Positions 8,382 to 17,364 of a stretch of 40,032 bases of DNA are shown here, one piece after another; the stretch's first letter is position 1, and every line of letters starts with the position of its first letter. The stretch is taken from contig CALAYL010000088.1 of assembly GCA_937894725.1 (NCBI GenBank), positions 1 to 40,032 on the forward strand, written 5' to 3'. A program made the position numbers and the translations under genes. Under the pieces are notes generated by a model that made no database searches, was not told the DNA's origin, and saw only the letters and a list, made by a program, of their open reading frames with translations. The DNA is from an uncultured Bacteroidota bacterium. Its GTDB lineage: Bacteria > Bacteroidota > Bacteroidia > Chitinophagales > LD1.

Positions 8382-11300
8382 TTACTCAAATTTCAAGTCA
8401 AGTGATAATCCTCTTAATTCATGCATTAATACATTGAATGACTCTGGAATTCCTGGCTCAGGTAGATTTTCACCTTTTACGATAGCCTCATATGTCTTAG
8501 CTCTGCCGTTTATATCATCCGACTTCACAGTCAAAAGCTCTTGCAAGATATTAGCTGCACCGTATGCTTCGAGTGCCCATACCTCCATCTCTCCAAAACG
8601 TTGACCTCCAAACTGAGCTTTACCTCCGAGCGGCTGTTGTGTAATGAGTGAGTATGGTCCTATACTACGTGCATGCATCTTATCATCCACCATGTGGCTA
8701 AGTTTGATCATGTAAATTACCCCTACTGTGGTAGCTTGGTGGAAACGCTCTCCACTCTCTCCATCATAAAGGTAAGTAGAACCCAACTCAGGTAAACCAG
8801 CTTTTTTAGTATAATCTTCAATCTCATCTAATGATGCTCCATCAAAAATAGGCGTTGCGAACTTCATGCCCATTTTCTGCCCAGCCCAGCCGAGCACAGT
8901 TTCATAGATTTGTCCAAGGTTCATACGCGAAGGTACACCTAGAGGATTCAATACGATATCTACTGGAGTACCATCTGCAAGGAATGGCATATCCTCTGCA
9001 CGTACAATTTTCGCTACGATACCTTTGTTTCCGTGGCGACCTGCCATCTTATCACCTACTTTTAACTTACGTTTTTTAGCGATATAAACTTTAGCCAATT
9101 TCAACACACCCGATGGTAATTCATCACCGATAGATACGTTAAATTTCTCACGCTTATATCGACCTATTTCTTCGTTTACTTTGAGCGTATAGTTATGAAG
9201 TATAGACTTCACCATTGCATTAGCCTCTTCCTCTTTCGTCCAATTGTTTGCACTTACATCTGCATAGTTAAGGTCTGAAAGATTTTTTAATGAAAACTTA
9301 GACCCTTTAGACACCCACTCTTCGTTATATACAGACATTACTCCAGCTGAAGTTTTGCCACTCAATACAGCCATCAACTTATCTAAAAGCACCTCTTTTA
9401 TTTCAGCTACTTTCTTATTGTGAACTTTATCAAGTGCTTCGATAGCTGCCTTTTCTTTTACTTTAGATGCTTTATCTTTCTTAGCTCTTGCAAACAATTT
9501 CTTGTTGATTACAGTTCCTTCAATAGATGGTGGTACTTTGAGAGAAGCATCTTTCACATCGCCTGCTTTGTCACCAAAGATTGCACGCAAAAGTTTTTCT
9601 TCTGGTGTTGGATCTGTTTCCCCTTTCGGAGTGATTTTTCCAATCAAAATATCGCCTTCTTTAACTGTAGCACCCACACGGATAATGCCATTTTCGTCTA
9701 GGTCTTTTGTAGCTTCTTCTGATACATTCGGGATATCTGGTGTCAATTCCTCTTCACCTAATTTTGTATCACGTACTTCGAGTTCAAATTCTTCTATTTG
9801 AATAGATGTAAACACATCGTCACGAACAATACGCTCATTGATTACGATTGCATCCTCAAAGTTATACCCTTTCCATGGCATGAACGCTACCATCAAGTTT
9901 GCACCCAAGGCTAATTCGCCTAACTGCGTAGCAAATCCTTGACAAAGCACATCACCTTTCTTCACTTTCTGACCTTTTCTTACGATAGGACTCAAGTTGA
10001 TACAAGTGCTCTGGTTAGTTTTCAAAAACTTAGGAAGATTATAAACCACCTTATCATCTTTAAAACTTACTAGTTTTTCCTGCTCTGTGCGGCTATAACG
10101 AACATGAATTTCTTTTGCATCTACATACTCGACTACACCATCGCCTTCAGCATTGATGAGGTTACGAGAATCGGCAGCTACTTTACCCTCAAGGCCTGTA
10201 CCTACGATAGGAGACTGAGGTCGAAGCAGTGGTACCGCCTGACGTTGCATGTTCGATCCCATGAGCGCACGGTTAGCATCATCATGCTCCAAGAATGGAA
10301 TCAATGAAGCTGAAACACCCACGATTTGATTTGGAGCTACATCCATGTAATCTACCTCATCTGGCGTCAAGATAGGAAAGTCCCCTTGGAAACGTGATTT
10401 AAGTCGAGCCATAGAAATAGTTCCTGTTTTAGGATCTATCTCAGCCTTAGCTTGCGCTATTTTATACAAATCCTCTTCTTCTGCAGAAAGGAATTTCGGC
10501 TCTGCTTTGATATTTACTTTACCACCTGTTACTTTTCGGTAAGGAGTTTCGATAAAGCCCATATCATTCACTTTTGCATGTACACAAAGAGTCGAAATCA
10601 AACCAATATTTGGTCCCTCTGGAGTCTCGATAGTACACAAACGACCATAGTGAGAGTAGTGCACGTCACGTACCTCAAATCCTGCTCGCTCTCTCGAAAG
10701 CCCCCCTGGTCCTAGGGCAGAGACCCTACGCTTATTGGTAATTTCGGCTAGCGGATTGGTTTGATCTAAGAACTGCGATAGTTGCGATGTACCAAAGAAT
10801 GAATTGATAACTGATGAAAGTGTACGTGCATTGATAAGATCAATTGGTGTAAACACCTCATTGTCACGAACATTCATACGCTCACGGATAGTACGCGCCA
10901 TACGTGCTAGACCTACACCAAATTGAGCATATAATTGCTCACCTACTGTACGTACACGTCTATTGCTCAAGTGATCAATGTCATCAATTTCTTCTTTTTG
11001 GTTACTTAAGTTCACCAAATACTTCACGATAAGGATGATATCATCTTTCGTCAATACTTTCGTATCAGTAGAAAGCGGCAATCCTAATTTTTTGTTCACT
11101 TTGTAACGACCTACAAGACCTAAATCATAACGTTTATCTGAGAAAAATAATTTCTCGATAATACCACGAGCAGTCTCCTCATCAGGTGGATCTGATCCGC
11201 GAAGTTGGCGATAGATATGGTTCAATGCCTCTATTTCAGAGTTTGAAGTATCTTTTTGTAGTGTATTGAAAATGATAGAATAATCTGCAGATACTTCCTC

Positions 11301-12200
11301 TTTGTGTACAAAAATAGACTTAGTACCTGACTCTACGATAGCATCGATATTATCTTCAGATATCACCGTATCACGCTCTAGCAATACTTCGTTACGCTCG
11401 ATAGAAACTACTTCGCCAGTATCCTCATCCACGAAGTCTTCCATCCATGAACGGAGCACTCTAGCCGCTAATCTACGACCTACTGCTTTTTGAATATCTT
11501 TTTTTGAAGCCAATGCTATTTCATCTGCTAGGTCAAACAATTTCAAAATATCCTTGTCTGAATCGTAGCCTACTGCTCTCAGTAGCATAGTCACTGGAAA
11601 CTTCTTTTTACGATCTATGTAAGCGTACATCACATTATTGATGTCGGTCGCAAACTCCATCCACGCCCCCTTGAAAGGAATAACACGAGCAGAGTATATC
11701 TTCGTACCATTTGGGTGGAACGACTGGCCAAAGAATACACCAGGGCTACGATGTAGCTGAGATACAACTACACGCTCTGCACCATTTATGATAAAAGTAC
11801 CTTTCGGTGTCATGTAAGGAATATTTCCCAAAAACACGTCTTGTACAATAGTTTTAAAATCAATGTGTTCTGGGTCATTACAAGAAAGCTTTAGCTTTGC
11901 TTTTAATGGCACACAGAAAGTCAAACCACGCTCCACACACTCTTCTATGGTGTATCTCGGTGGGTCAACAAAATAATCTAAAAACTCTAGCAAAAAGATA
12001 TTGCGAGAGTCAGATATTGGAAAATTTTCGTCAAAAACTTTGTGAAGTCCTTCAGACTTTCTGTTTTCAGGTGAGGTTTCGAGTTGAACAAACTCTTTGT
12101 ATGATGCTAGCTGTATATCCAAAAGGTCTGGAGTTGCATCTGGCAAACGGCTTTTCCCGAAATTGATACGTTGAGATGCTTGATTTAGGATTTCGGCCAT
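8382..12200 (-). CDS. rpoB: RNA polymerase beta subunit
   Basis: 1272 residues, full length for Bacteroidota RpoB. It catalyses transcription as part of the core polymerase (alpha2, beta, beta', omega). The rifampicin pocket is clear: GTSQLSQFLDQTNPLAEIT then KRRVSALGPGGLSRERAGFEVRDVHYSHYGR. Near the C-terminus are the conserved KLKVGDKMAGRHGNKG and GGKAQFGGQRFGEMEVWALEAYGA motifs, and the protein ends in LRGLSLDLKFE. Residue 489, equivalent to E. coli His526, is Asn (codon AAT at 10734-10736). The gene follows rplL by 158 bp, and a strong terminator follows it. rpoC is not downstream, which is unusual. The start is the ATG at 12200, the start of the conserved N-terminus. Confidence 0.98.
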   Translation of the reverse strand: MAEILNQASQRINFGKSRLPDATPDLLDIQLASYKEFVQLETSPENRKSEGLHKVFDENFPISDSRNIFLLEFLDYFVDPPRYTIEECVERGLTFCVPLKAKLKLSCNDPEHIDFKTIVQDVFLGNIPYMTPKGTFIINGAERVVVSQLHRSPGVFFGQSFHPNGTKIYSARVIPFKGAWMEFATDINNVMYAYIDRKKKFPVTMLLRAVGYDSDKDILKLFDLADEIALASKKDIQKAVGRRLAARVLRSWMEDFVDEDTGEVVSIERNEVLLERDTVISEDNIDAIVESGTKSIFVHKEEVSADYSIIFNTLQKDTSNSEIEALNHIYRQLRGSDPPDEETARGIIEKLFFSDKRYDLGLVGRYKVNKKLGLPLSTDTKVLTKDDIILIVKYLVNLSNQKEEIDDIDHLSNRRVRTVGEQLYAQFGVGLARMARTIRERMNVRDNEVFTPIDLINARTLSSVINSFFGTSQLSQFLDQTNPLAEITNKRRVSALGPGGLSRERAGFEVRDVHYSHYGRLCTIETPEGPNIGLISTLCVHAKVNDMGFIETPYRKVTGGKVNIKAEPKFLSAEEEDLYKIAQAKAEIDPKTGTISMARLKSRFQGDFPILTPDEVDYMDVAPNQIVGVSASLIPFLEHDDANRALMGSNMQRQAVPLLRPQSPIVGTGLEGKVAADSRNLINAEGDGVVEYVDAKEIHVRYSRTEQEKLVSFKDDKVVYNLPKFLKTNQSTCINLSPIVRKGQKVKKGDVLCQGFATQLGELALGANLMVAFMPWKGYNFEDAIVINERIVRDDVFTSIQIEEFELEVRDTKLGEEELTPDIPNVSEEATKDLDENGIIRVGATVKEGDILIGKITPKGETDPTPEEKLLRAIFGDKAGDVKDASLKVPPSIEGTVINKKLFARAKKDKASKVKEKAAIEALDKVHNKKVAEIKEVLLDKLMAVLSGKTSAGVMSVYNEEWVSKGSKFSLKNLSDLNYADVSANNWTKEEEANAMVKSILHNYTLKVNEEIGRYKREKFNVSIGDELPSGVLKLAKVYIAKKRKLKVGDKMAGRHGNKGIVAKIVRAEDMPFLADGTPVDIVLNPLGVPSRMNLGQIYETVLGWAGQKMGMKFATPIFDGASLDEIEDYTKKAGLPELGSTYLYDGESGERFHQATTVGVIYMIKLSHMVDDKMHARSIGPYSLITQQPLGGKAQFGGQRFGEMEVWALEAYGAANILQELLTVKSDDINGRAKTYEAIVKGENLPEPGIPESFNVLMHELRGLSLDLKFE

Positions 12201-12231
12201 AACTATTTTTTATTTTTATGAAAGATTTCCC

Positions 12232-12239
12232 CAAAGATA
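12232..12239 (-). promoter_or_regulatory. Possible rpoB -7 box
   Basis: TATCTTTG on the minus strand matches TAnnTTTG and ends 31 nt before the rpoB ATG. No TTTG box lies 19 nt upstream. It may give rpoB transcription independent of rplL. Confidence 0.4.
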
Positions 12240-12273
12240 GTATTAAGGATAATCGGTTTTCTTTGGGCGACCA

Positions 12274-12296
12274 TTTATAATACAACGTATTATAAA
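12274..12296. promoter_or_regulatory. Perfect 10-bp inverted repeat upstream of rpoB
   Basis: TTTATAATAC and GTATTATAAA are exact reverse complements separated by AAC. The element sits between the rplL hairpin and the putative rpoB -7 box, about 35 bp upstream of the latter. It could be a dimeric protein operator. It is AT-rich, so a weak RNA hairpin or chance palindrome is possible. Confidence 0.45.
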
Positions 12297-12299
12297 CAG

Positions 12300-12340
12300 T
12301 TTAAGGCACGAGCACATTTTGGGTGCAACCGTGCCTTAAA
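12300..12340 (-). terminator. Hairpin in the rplL-rpoB spacer (attenuator or terminator-like)
   Basis: A perfect 11-bp stem pairs 12300-12310 with 12330-12340 (core AAGGCACG/CGTGCCTT). An inner GCAC/GTGC stem lies at 12312-12315 and 12323-12326. It starts 18 nt after the rplL stop. There is no long T run after it, so partial attenuation, or an mRNA processing site as known between rplL and rpoB in E. coli, is as likely as full termination. Confidence 0.6.
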
Positions 12341-12358
12341 ACCGATTATAAGGATAGA

Positions 12359-12730
12359 TTACTTGATTTCAACTTCTGCTCCAGCTTCTTTCAATTTAGC
12401 AGCTAAATCTTCTGCAGTTGCTTTGTCAACTTTCTCTTTGATTGCTTTTGGTGCGCCATCTACTAGATCTTTCGCTTCTTTCAATCCAAGACCTGTAAGG
12501 TCTTTTACGATTTTAACTACATTTAGCTTACTAGGGCCAGCGTTAGTCAAGATTACGTCAAATTCTGTTTGAACTGCTGCTTCTCCACCTGCGGCTGGAC
12601 CTGCTGCTACTGCTACTGCAGCTGCTGCTGGTTCGATTCCGTACTCAGATTTTAGTACATCTGCCAATTCTTTTACTTCCTTAACCGTAAGGTTTACAAG
12701 GGTTTCAGCGAGTGATTTCACGTCTGCCAT
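12359..12730 (-). CDS. rplL: Ribosomal protein L7/L12
   Basis: 123 residues, the normal length. It is the flexible stalk protein of the 50S subunit that recruits translation GTPases. The sequence shows the N-terminal dimerisation region, an Ala-rich hinge at about 35-50 (AAAAVAVAAGPAAGG), and a C-terminal domain with KVVKDLTGLGLKEAKDLVDG. It is expected to be co-transcribed with rplJ, but the upstream neighbour here is an unrelated secreted-protein gene and a complete promoter lies directly upstream. L10-dependent autoregulation acting through an rplJ leader would therefore not work in the usual way at this locus. Confidence 0.97.
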   Translation of the reverse strand: MADVKSLAETLVNLTVKEVKELADVLKSEYGIEPAAAAVAVAAGPAAGGEAAVQTEFDVILTNAGPSKLNVVKIVKDLTGLGLKEAKDLVDGAPKAIKEKVDKATAEDLAAKLKEAGAEVEIK

Positions 12731-12799
12731 AATGATTAGATTTTATTTTTTTGTTATAAATTATTTTTCCGTTGGAAGCTCCTTTTGGAAAACGGATTG

Positions 12800-12830
12800 C
12801 AAATGTAGCTATTTTTCGCAACAATTCAAA
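12800..12830 (-). promoter_or_regulatory. rplL promoter, TTTG-N19-TACATTTG
   Basis: On the minus strand a TTTG box (12827-12830) and TACATTTG (12800-12807) are separated by exactly 19 nt, the canonical Bacteroidota spacing. The -7 box is about 70 nt upstream of the rplL ATG. The leader has a possible small stem, TCCGTT (12768-12773) with AACGGA (12791-12796). Confidence 0.8.
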
Positions 12831-12936
12831 TGTGCCTATAAAAAAAATCAATTAGTACAAAAAACATAGCTTATAATAGCTAAAGCTCACTATTATTTTG
12901 ACTATTTCTTTAACAAAACACCAAGTCAAAGTCATT

Positions 12937-14814
12937 TTACTCTACTATTAGAGGCTTAGTAAAAAGAGCTCCCGACCGTCCACGACCGACAAGCTGATAT
13001 GCTCCCTTTGGTAGTGCGCCTGTTTCAAACGAAAACTCATTTTGGCCTTCGCTTACGTTAGTATCTAGCAACCGAGCGATAAATCTCCCTTGCATGTCAT
13101 ATAGCTCAAATCGTACATTCTGCTTAGTCAACAAGTCAAATCGAGTAGTGAATTTCTGCCCAAAGATTGGGTTAGGAAAAACAGTAACCTCATTTACTTT
13201 TTTGCTAACGTCAAAAAAACCTGTGGTAGGGTCTTTTACTGAAACTTTTGCTATCCAAGTTCGCATAAGGTTTGTCCCTCCCCATGAACCTGTTAAAAAA
13301 GCACTATTAGGTTCGTTGTAAATACGCTGAATATTCGAATAGTCCCCCCAACGCTCTATCGAATCTGAAAAATTATTAATAACCGATGTGCCATTTTTCA
13401 CCGTTATCACATCTGAGTATTGCCCATTGGCATCGCGATAGAGCATACTGGTACCAGGAAAACTATCAGTGTAGCAATGCGAGAAGGTATAAAGCACTTT
13501 ATGGTCGGCAGCAAATGTGCCTAAATAAGTCATTGATGGATATCCATATTCTGTAGTATTGCTAGAAAAAAGTTGTGTACTCACCGTTGGCGATGACCCA
13601 CTTACATTGCTGATAGTGCCAAGATATACGGCAGCGTTGATATAAGCTGGATTAACCGAATTTGCACCAAAATGTATATAGTCATTTTCATAAATCGCGG
13701 CCAATACCCGTCCATCATTTGTCATTAGCTGTTGCGCTTTTCCGCTTATTTTAGCTTGTAAAGCATTAGGGGGGAATCCATATTTCAGTGGAGCTTTGAG
13801 CACTCGTTGTTTGAGCTGAGCTATTCCTGAGCGATGACTATTAGTGATTTCGAGCAAAAAAATACTGTCATTAGATAAATCCACATTTCTTACCGACAGG
13901 AAAAACATGTTATCATCCATTGTACGCGATTGGTATTTTGCTGGACAAATATTTCGATAGGGTACATTATTCAATGCCAAGCCACTCCAAAGCGTGTACT
14001 CAAGTGAATCGCCTGCGTAACCCTTTGTTTTATCTATCTGCCAAATAACGGACTGTTTGAAGCCAACTGTCCAACTTACATTGTCGCGCACTTGGTTAAA
14101 TGTGAGGAACAAATCACTACCAGATAAAGCTATAATCGGATAATCACTCCAAGTCGAATCTCTGAACGAATTGCCATTGAGTTTGTAAAAATTCCATACC
14201 CCCTCAGGTTTATTAGTTTTTGAAAACCCAACAATAATGGTGGACTCTGTGCTCAATCCTCCCGAAAAACAAGTAAAAACAAATCTATCTGTAGCTGGAT
14301 CATAGAGCACTCTAGGGTCAGACATTTTTGAATAAAATCCGATTTGATTGGCTAAAACCGATAAAGAGCGATTGAGCAATAAAGCCCCTGAATCTGAATA
14401 GACCTGAAAATTGGTATTGACTACACTCACCACTTTTCCGCTATCTGATACGGCTATATCATTATCGCTAGGAGCTCCGCTAGCGTTGTTTCCTATCCAT
14501 TCTATTTGCACCACGGGATTTACAGCAGCGGCTCTTCCTGCATTTTTTTTTTGCGCAGGGGTGGCTGTTGGCGTAAGTTGCATACGCTGCTGAAGGAGTT
14601 GTTCTTTTTTATTGCCGTAATCTGCACTAGGAATCGGTTGCTTGTCTAGCTCAAATAAGGCTGGATTATAGTCTATCAATGCGGAGTCTGATAAATTAAT
14701 TTGTAGTGGAGGCGTAGATTTACCCGTAGTTTTTGTTTGTGCAAAAATAGGTAACCCCACAAATATCAATAATGAGGTAAGGATGCTTTTAAAAGAAAAA
14801 AAGGTGGAATTCAT
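12937..14814 (-). CDS. Secreted protein of unknown function with T9SS type A sorting domain
   Basis: 625 residues from the ATG at 14814; a GTG one codon earlier is the only nearby alternative. Residues 1-25 are a signal peptide ending in PIFAQ. The C-terminal ~80 residues are a typical T9SS sorting domain: VFPNPIFGQKF, then a beta-rich stretch with YDMQGR, then LPKGAYQLVGRG. So the protein is sent across the outer membrane. The middle has repeated beta-type segments such as NDIAVSDSGKVVSVVNTNFQVY and DPRVLYDPATDRFVFTCF, as in beta-propeller-like extracellular proteins. No catalytic motif was recognised. No clear promoter was found in the short gap after the htrA terminator. Confidence 0.8.
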   Translation of the reverse strand: MNSTFFSFKSILTSLLIFVGLPIFAQTKTTGKSTPPLQINLSDSALIDYNPALFELDKQPIPSADYGNKKEQLLQQRMQLTPTATPAQKKNAGRAAAVNPVVQIEWIGNNASGAPSDNDIAVSDSGKVVSVVNTNFQVYSDSGALLLNRSLSVLANQIGFYSKMSDPRVLYDPATDRFVFTCFSGGLSTESTIIVGFSKTNKPEGVWNFYKLNGNSFRDSTWSDYPIIALSGSDLFLTFNQVRDNVSWTVGFKQSVIWQIDKTKGYAGDSLEYTLWSGLALNNVPYRNICPAKYQSRTMDDNMFFLSVRNVDLSNDSIFLLEITNSHRSGIAQLKQRVLKAPLKYGFPPNALQAKISGKAQQLMTNDGRVLAAIYENDYIHFGANSVNPAYINAAVYLGTISNVSGSSPTVSTQLFSSNTTEYGYPSMTYLGTFAADHKVLYTFSHCYTDSFPGTSMLYRDANGQYSDVITVKNGTSVINNFSDSIERWGDYSNIQRIYNEPNSAFLTGSWGGTNLMRTWIAKVSVKDPTTGFFDVSKKVNEVTVFPNPIFGQKFTTRFDLLTKQNVRFELYDMQGRFIARLLDTNVSEGQNEFSFETGALPKGAYQLVGRGRSGALFTKPLIVE

Positions 14815-14847
14815 CACTAAATATAAAACTATTTTCGGGAAAGAAAA

Positions 14848-14871
14848 AAGGTCGGCAGAGATACCGACCTT
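14848..14871 (-). terminator. Intrinsic terminator after htrA
   Basis: A perfect 8-bp stem AAGGTCGG/CCGACCTT (14848-14855 with 14864-14871), with an 8-nt loop, is followed on the minus strand by a T-rich run. It lies 24 bp past the htrA stop and separates htrA from the downstream secreted-protein gene. Confidence 0.85.
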
Positions 14872-14894
14872 GTTAATTTTACTCTTTAAAATAA

Positions 14895-16403
14895 TTACAT
14901 TCTCAATGCATATAAGTAGGTCATCGCTTTGTTTGGATATATGCCTTCTATCAATACTTTTCCACTTTTAGTTTTCATCATTTCATAAAAGGTTTTAGTA
15001 TCCGTTACAGCTTGGTCATCTATCTGTGTAATTATAAATCCTTTTTTAATGTCAGTAAAGTCGTTGAGCTTACCTGTTTTTAACTCTTTGACACGAACAC
15101 CACTTTCCACCCCAAGTGCGGCTTTCTCCTTGACTGTCAAATCCTCTACCTCCACTCCTAGCGATTGGATAATGTCCATACCATTTTCAATTTGAGTAGT
15201 GGTGTTGTACTTGTTTTTAAGCTCTACCAATGCAGTAGATTTTTTGCCTCCACGGAGATAAGTCACTTCGATTTTGTTGCCTGGTCTATATTTCGCCACT
15301 TGCTCTTGCAACTCGGGAGAGGAGTTTACAGGCACACCATTGATAGTCGTGATCACGTCATCTTTTTTTAATCCTGCCAATTCGCCCGCAGAGCCTTTGC
15401 CCACACCTTCTATATAAACCCCCATTGGCTTTTCAAAATCGAGCTTTTTAGCCAATTCATCATCCATAGTACGAATCGTAACCCCCAAAAAGCCTCGTTG
15501 TGTAACACCAAACTCTTTGAGATCGGCAATCACTTTGCGCACCATATTGGACGGTACAGCAAACGAATACCCTGCATAGGTCCCAGTAGGAGATGCTATC
15601 GCAGTATTGATACCCACTAACTGTCCATTTACATTGACAAGTGCACCACCACTATTTCCTGGGTTTACGGCTGCGTCTGTTTGGATAAATGACTCAATGG
15701 CCGTATTAGATTGCCCACTCGCATCCGCAAGTAAATTAAGATTACGCCCTTTTGCACTCACTATCCCTGCTGTAACAGTAGTAGATAGATTGAATGGATT
15801 GCCCACTGCCAATACCCATTCCCCTATCTGCACAGAATCGCTATCCGCAAAATCAGCATAAGGCAAGCCGTTTGCTTCTACTTTAAGTAAAGCAATATCA
15901 ATATCCGCATCCGAACCAATAAGTGTGGCTTTATATGTTTTGTTATTGAGCAACATCACTTCTATTTCTTGCGCATCTTTGACCACATGATTATTGGTCA
16001 CGATATAGCCATCGGTCGATATGATTACACCAGAGCCAGTAGCTACTTGATCTCTTTGCTGATAAGGGTTTTGCCCATGAAAATATTGAAAAAATTCATC
16101 ACCAAAAAAATCTTGCATAGGGTCGCGTCTTCGGTTATTTTGAACTATGGGAGTAGCTTTGATGGTACTTTTGATATGCACTACTGCTGGTGTAGATGCG
16201 GTAGCAGCATAACGAAAATCAATGGGCTGTGAACCAGATGAACTGGGCATTAATCCTACAAACTGTGCGGGTACCTTATCTAAATTACTCTGAGTAATAT
16301 AAGGCTGCACAACAAAGTGATTATAAAGCCCAACGGCAATAATAGCTGAACACACAGCTATAAAAATAGATAGTCCGATTTGTTTGATTTGCATGTACTT
16401 CAT
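14895..16403 (-). CDS. HtrA/DegP-family periplasmic serine protease
   Basis: 502 residues. An N-terminal signal anchor spans about 10-27. The trypsin-like catalytic triad is His139 (TNNHVV), Asp169 (DIDIALLKV) and Ser251 (NPGNSGGALVN). Two C-terminal PDZ domains follow: one at about 295-390 with RGFLGVTIR and GVYIEGVGKGSAGELAGLKKDDVI, and a shorter second one ending in VLIEGIYPNKAMTYLYALRM. Known role: quality control of misfolded envelope proteins. The gene is divergent from dapF with a 100-bp shared promoter region, and an intrinsic terminator follows. The substrate range is unknown, so degP/degQ is not assigned. Confidence 0.95.
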   Translation of the reverse strand: MKYMQIKQIGLSIFIAVCSAIIAVGLYNHFVVQPYITQSNLDKVPAQFVGLMPSSSGSQPIDFRYAATASTPAVVHIKSTIKATPIVQNNRRRDPMQDFFGDEFFQYFHGQNPYQQRDQVATGSGVIISTDGYIVTNNHVVKDAQEIEVMLLNNKTYKATLIGSDADIDIALLKVEANGLPYADFADSDSVQIGEWVLAVGNPFNLSTTVTAGIVSAKGRNLNLLADASGQSNTAIESFIQTDAAVNPGNSGGALVNVNGQLVGINTAIASPTGTYAGYSFAVPSNMVRKVIADLKEFGVTQRGFLGVTIRTMDDELAKKLDFEKPMGVYIEGVGKGSAGELAGLKKDDVITTINGVPVNSSPELQEQVAKYRPGNKIEVTYLRGGKKSTALVELKNKYNTTTQIENGMDIIQSLGVEVEDLTVKEKAALGVESGVRVKELKTGKLNDFTDIKKGFIITQIDDQAVTDTKTFYEMMKTKSGKVLIEGIYPNKAMTYLYALRM

Positions 16404-16429
16404 AATAGTTGTTTTTTAGTATTGTAACG

Positions 16430-16437
16430 CAAAAATA
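16430..16437 (-). promoter_or_regulatory. -7 box of htrA
   Basis: On the minus strand TATTTTTG matches TAnnTTTG, 26 nt before the htrA ATG. The -33 region is weak. It lies 22 bp from the opposed dapF box, so the two promoters are divergent and may compete. Confidence 0.5.
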
Positions 16438-16459
16438 ACGTAGAGGCATATTAATTTCA

Positions 16460-16467
16460 TACTTTTG
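16460..16467 (+). promoter_or_regulatory. -7 box of dapF
   Basis: TACTTTTG matches TAnnTTTG, 36 nt before the dapF ATG. No TTTG box is at the expected -33 position. Confidence 0.5.
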
Positions 16468-16503
16468 CATTATCCGTTTAACTCGAATTAACACTGAAAA
16501 ATA

Positions 16504-17286
16504 ATGAACGTTAAATTTCATAAATACCAAGGTACAGGCAATGATTTTATTTTGCTCAATAATAGATATAGCACCTACTCAAACTTAACTACAGCCCAAA
16601 TCAAGAAGCTTTGCGATAGAAATTTTGGAATAGGAGCAGATGGCTTGATGCTACTTGAAAATATGGTAGGCCATGATTTTAAAATGGTGTATTTCAACAG
16701 CGATGGCAGACAGAGTACGATGTGTGGCAATGGCGGTAGATGTATGGTGCGTTTTGCAGCAGATCAAAAAATCATAGCCGAAAAGACAAATTTCATTGCA
16801 ATAGATGGCCCACATGACGCTACACTGAACGAAGATGGCACAGTGAGTCTAAAAATGATAGATGTAGCTGCGGTGACTAAAACAAAGGATGGTGATGTGG
16901 TGCAGACTGGCTCACCCCATATCGTAGTTTTTGTGGAAAATATTGACATTATAGATATATTGAAATCTGCACACGCCATTCGATATAATACTACCTTCAA
17001 AGAAGATGGCATCAATGTGAATTTCGTAAAAATCATGGCCGATGATTCGCTTGAGATTAGAACCTACGAGCGAGGGGTAGAAAACGAAACGCTTAGCTGC
17101 GGTACAGGAGTGGTGGCAGCGGCCTTAGCCTTTGCGAAAGGGAAAAACATATCATCAAAACAAGTTAGCCTGCAAAGCCGTGGAGGTCAACTGAAAGTAA
17201 CCTTTGAGCAAAAAGGCGAAGGATTTGAAAATATATGGCTCACAGGTGCTGCACAAAAAGTATTTGAAGGAAGCATAGAAATTTAG
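16504..17286 (+). CDS. dapF: Diaminopimelate epimerase
   Basis: 260 residues, normal length. It converts LL- to meso-diaminopimelate, the last step before lysine and the peptidoglycan cross-link residue. Both catalytic cysteines are visible: Cys74 in STMCGNGGRC and Cys199 in TLSCGTGVVAAA. The N-terminal FHKYQGTGNDFILL and FGIGADGLM motifs are typical. The start is the ATG at 16504, 36 nt after a -7 box. It is followed by corA after 78 bp. Confidence 0.97.
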   Translation: MNVKFHKYQGTGNDFILLNNRYSTYSNLTTAQIKKLCDRNFGIGADGLMLLENMVGHDFKMVYFNSDGRQSTMCGNGGRCMVRFAADQKIIAEKTNFIAIDGPHDATLNEDGTVSLKMIDVAAVTKTKDGDVVQTGSPHIVVFVENIDIIDILKSAHAIRYNTTFKEDGINVNFVKIMADDSLEIRTYERGVENETLSCGTGVVAAALAFAKGKNISSKQVSLQSRGGQLKVTFEQKGEGFENIWLTGAAQKVFEGSIEI

Positions 17287-17364
17287 TTACCTCTTTTCTT
17301 TTAAAATTTCACTAACTTCGCGGAGCTTTTAACCCAATATTAAACCATTTTCAAATCATGGACG

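Noticed and set aside
8855..12166. Plus-strand frames opposite rpoB
   Set aside because: Shadows of a highly conserved gene; low-complexity or Cys/Ser-rich translations.
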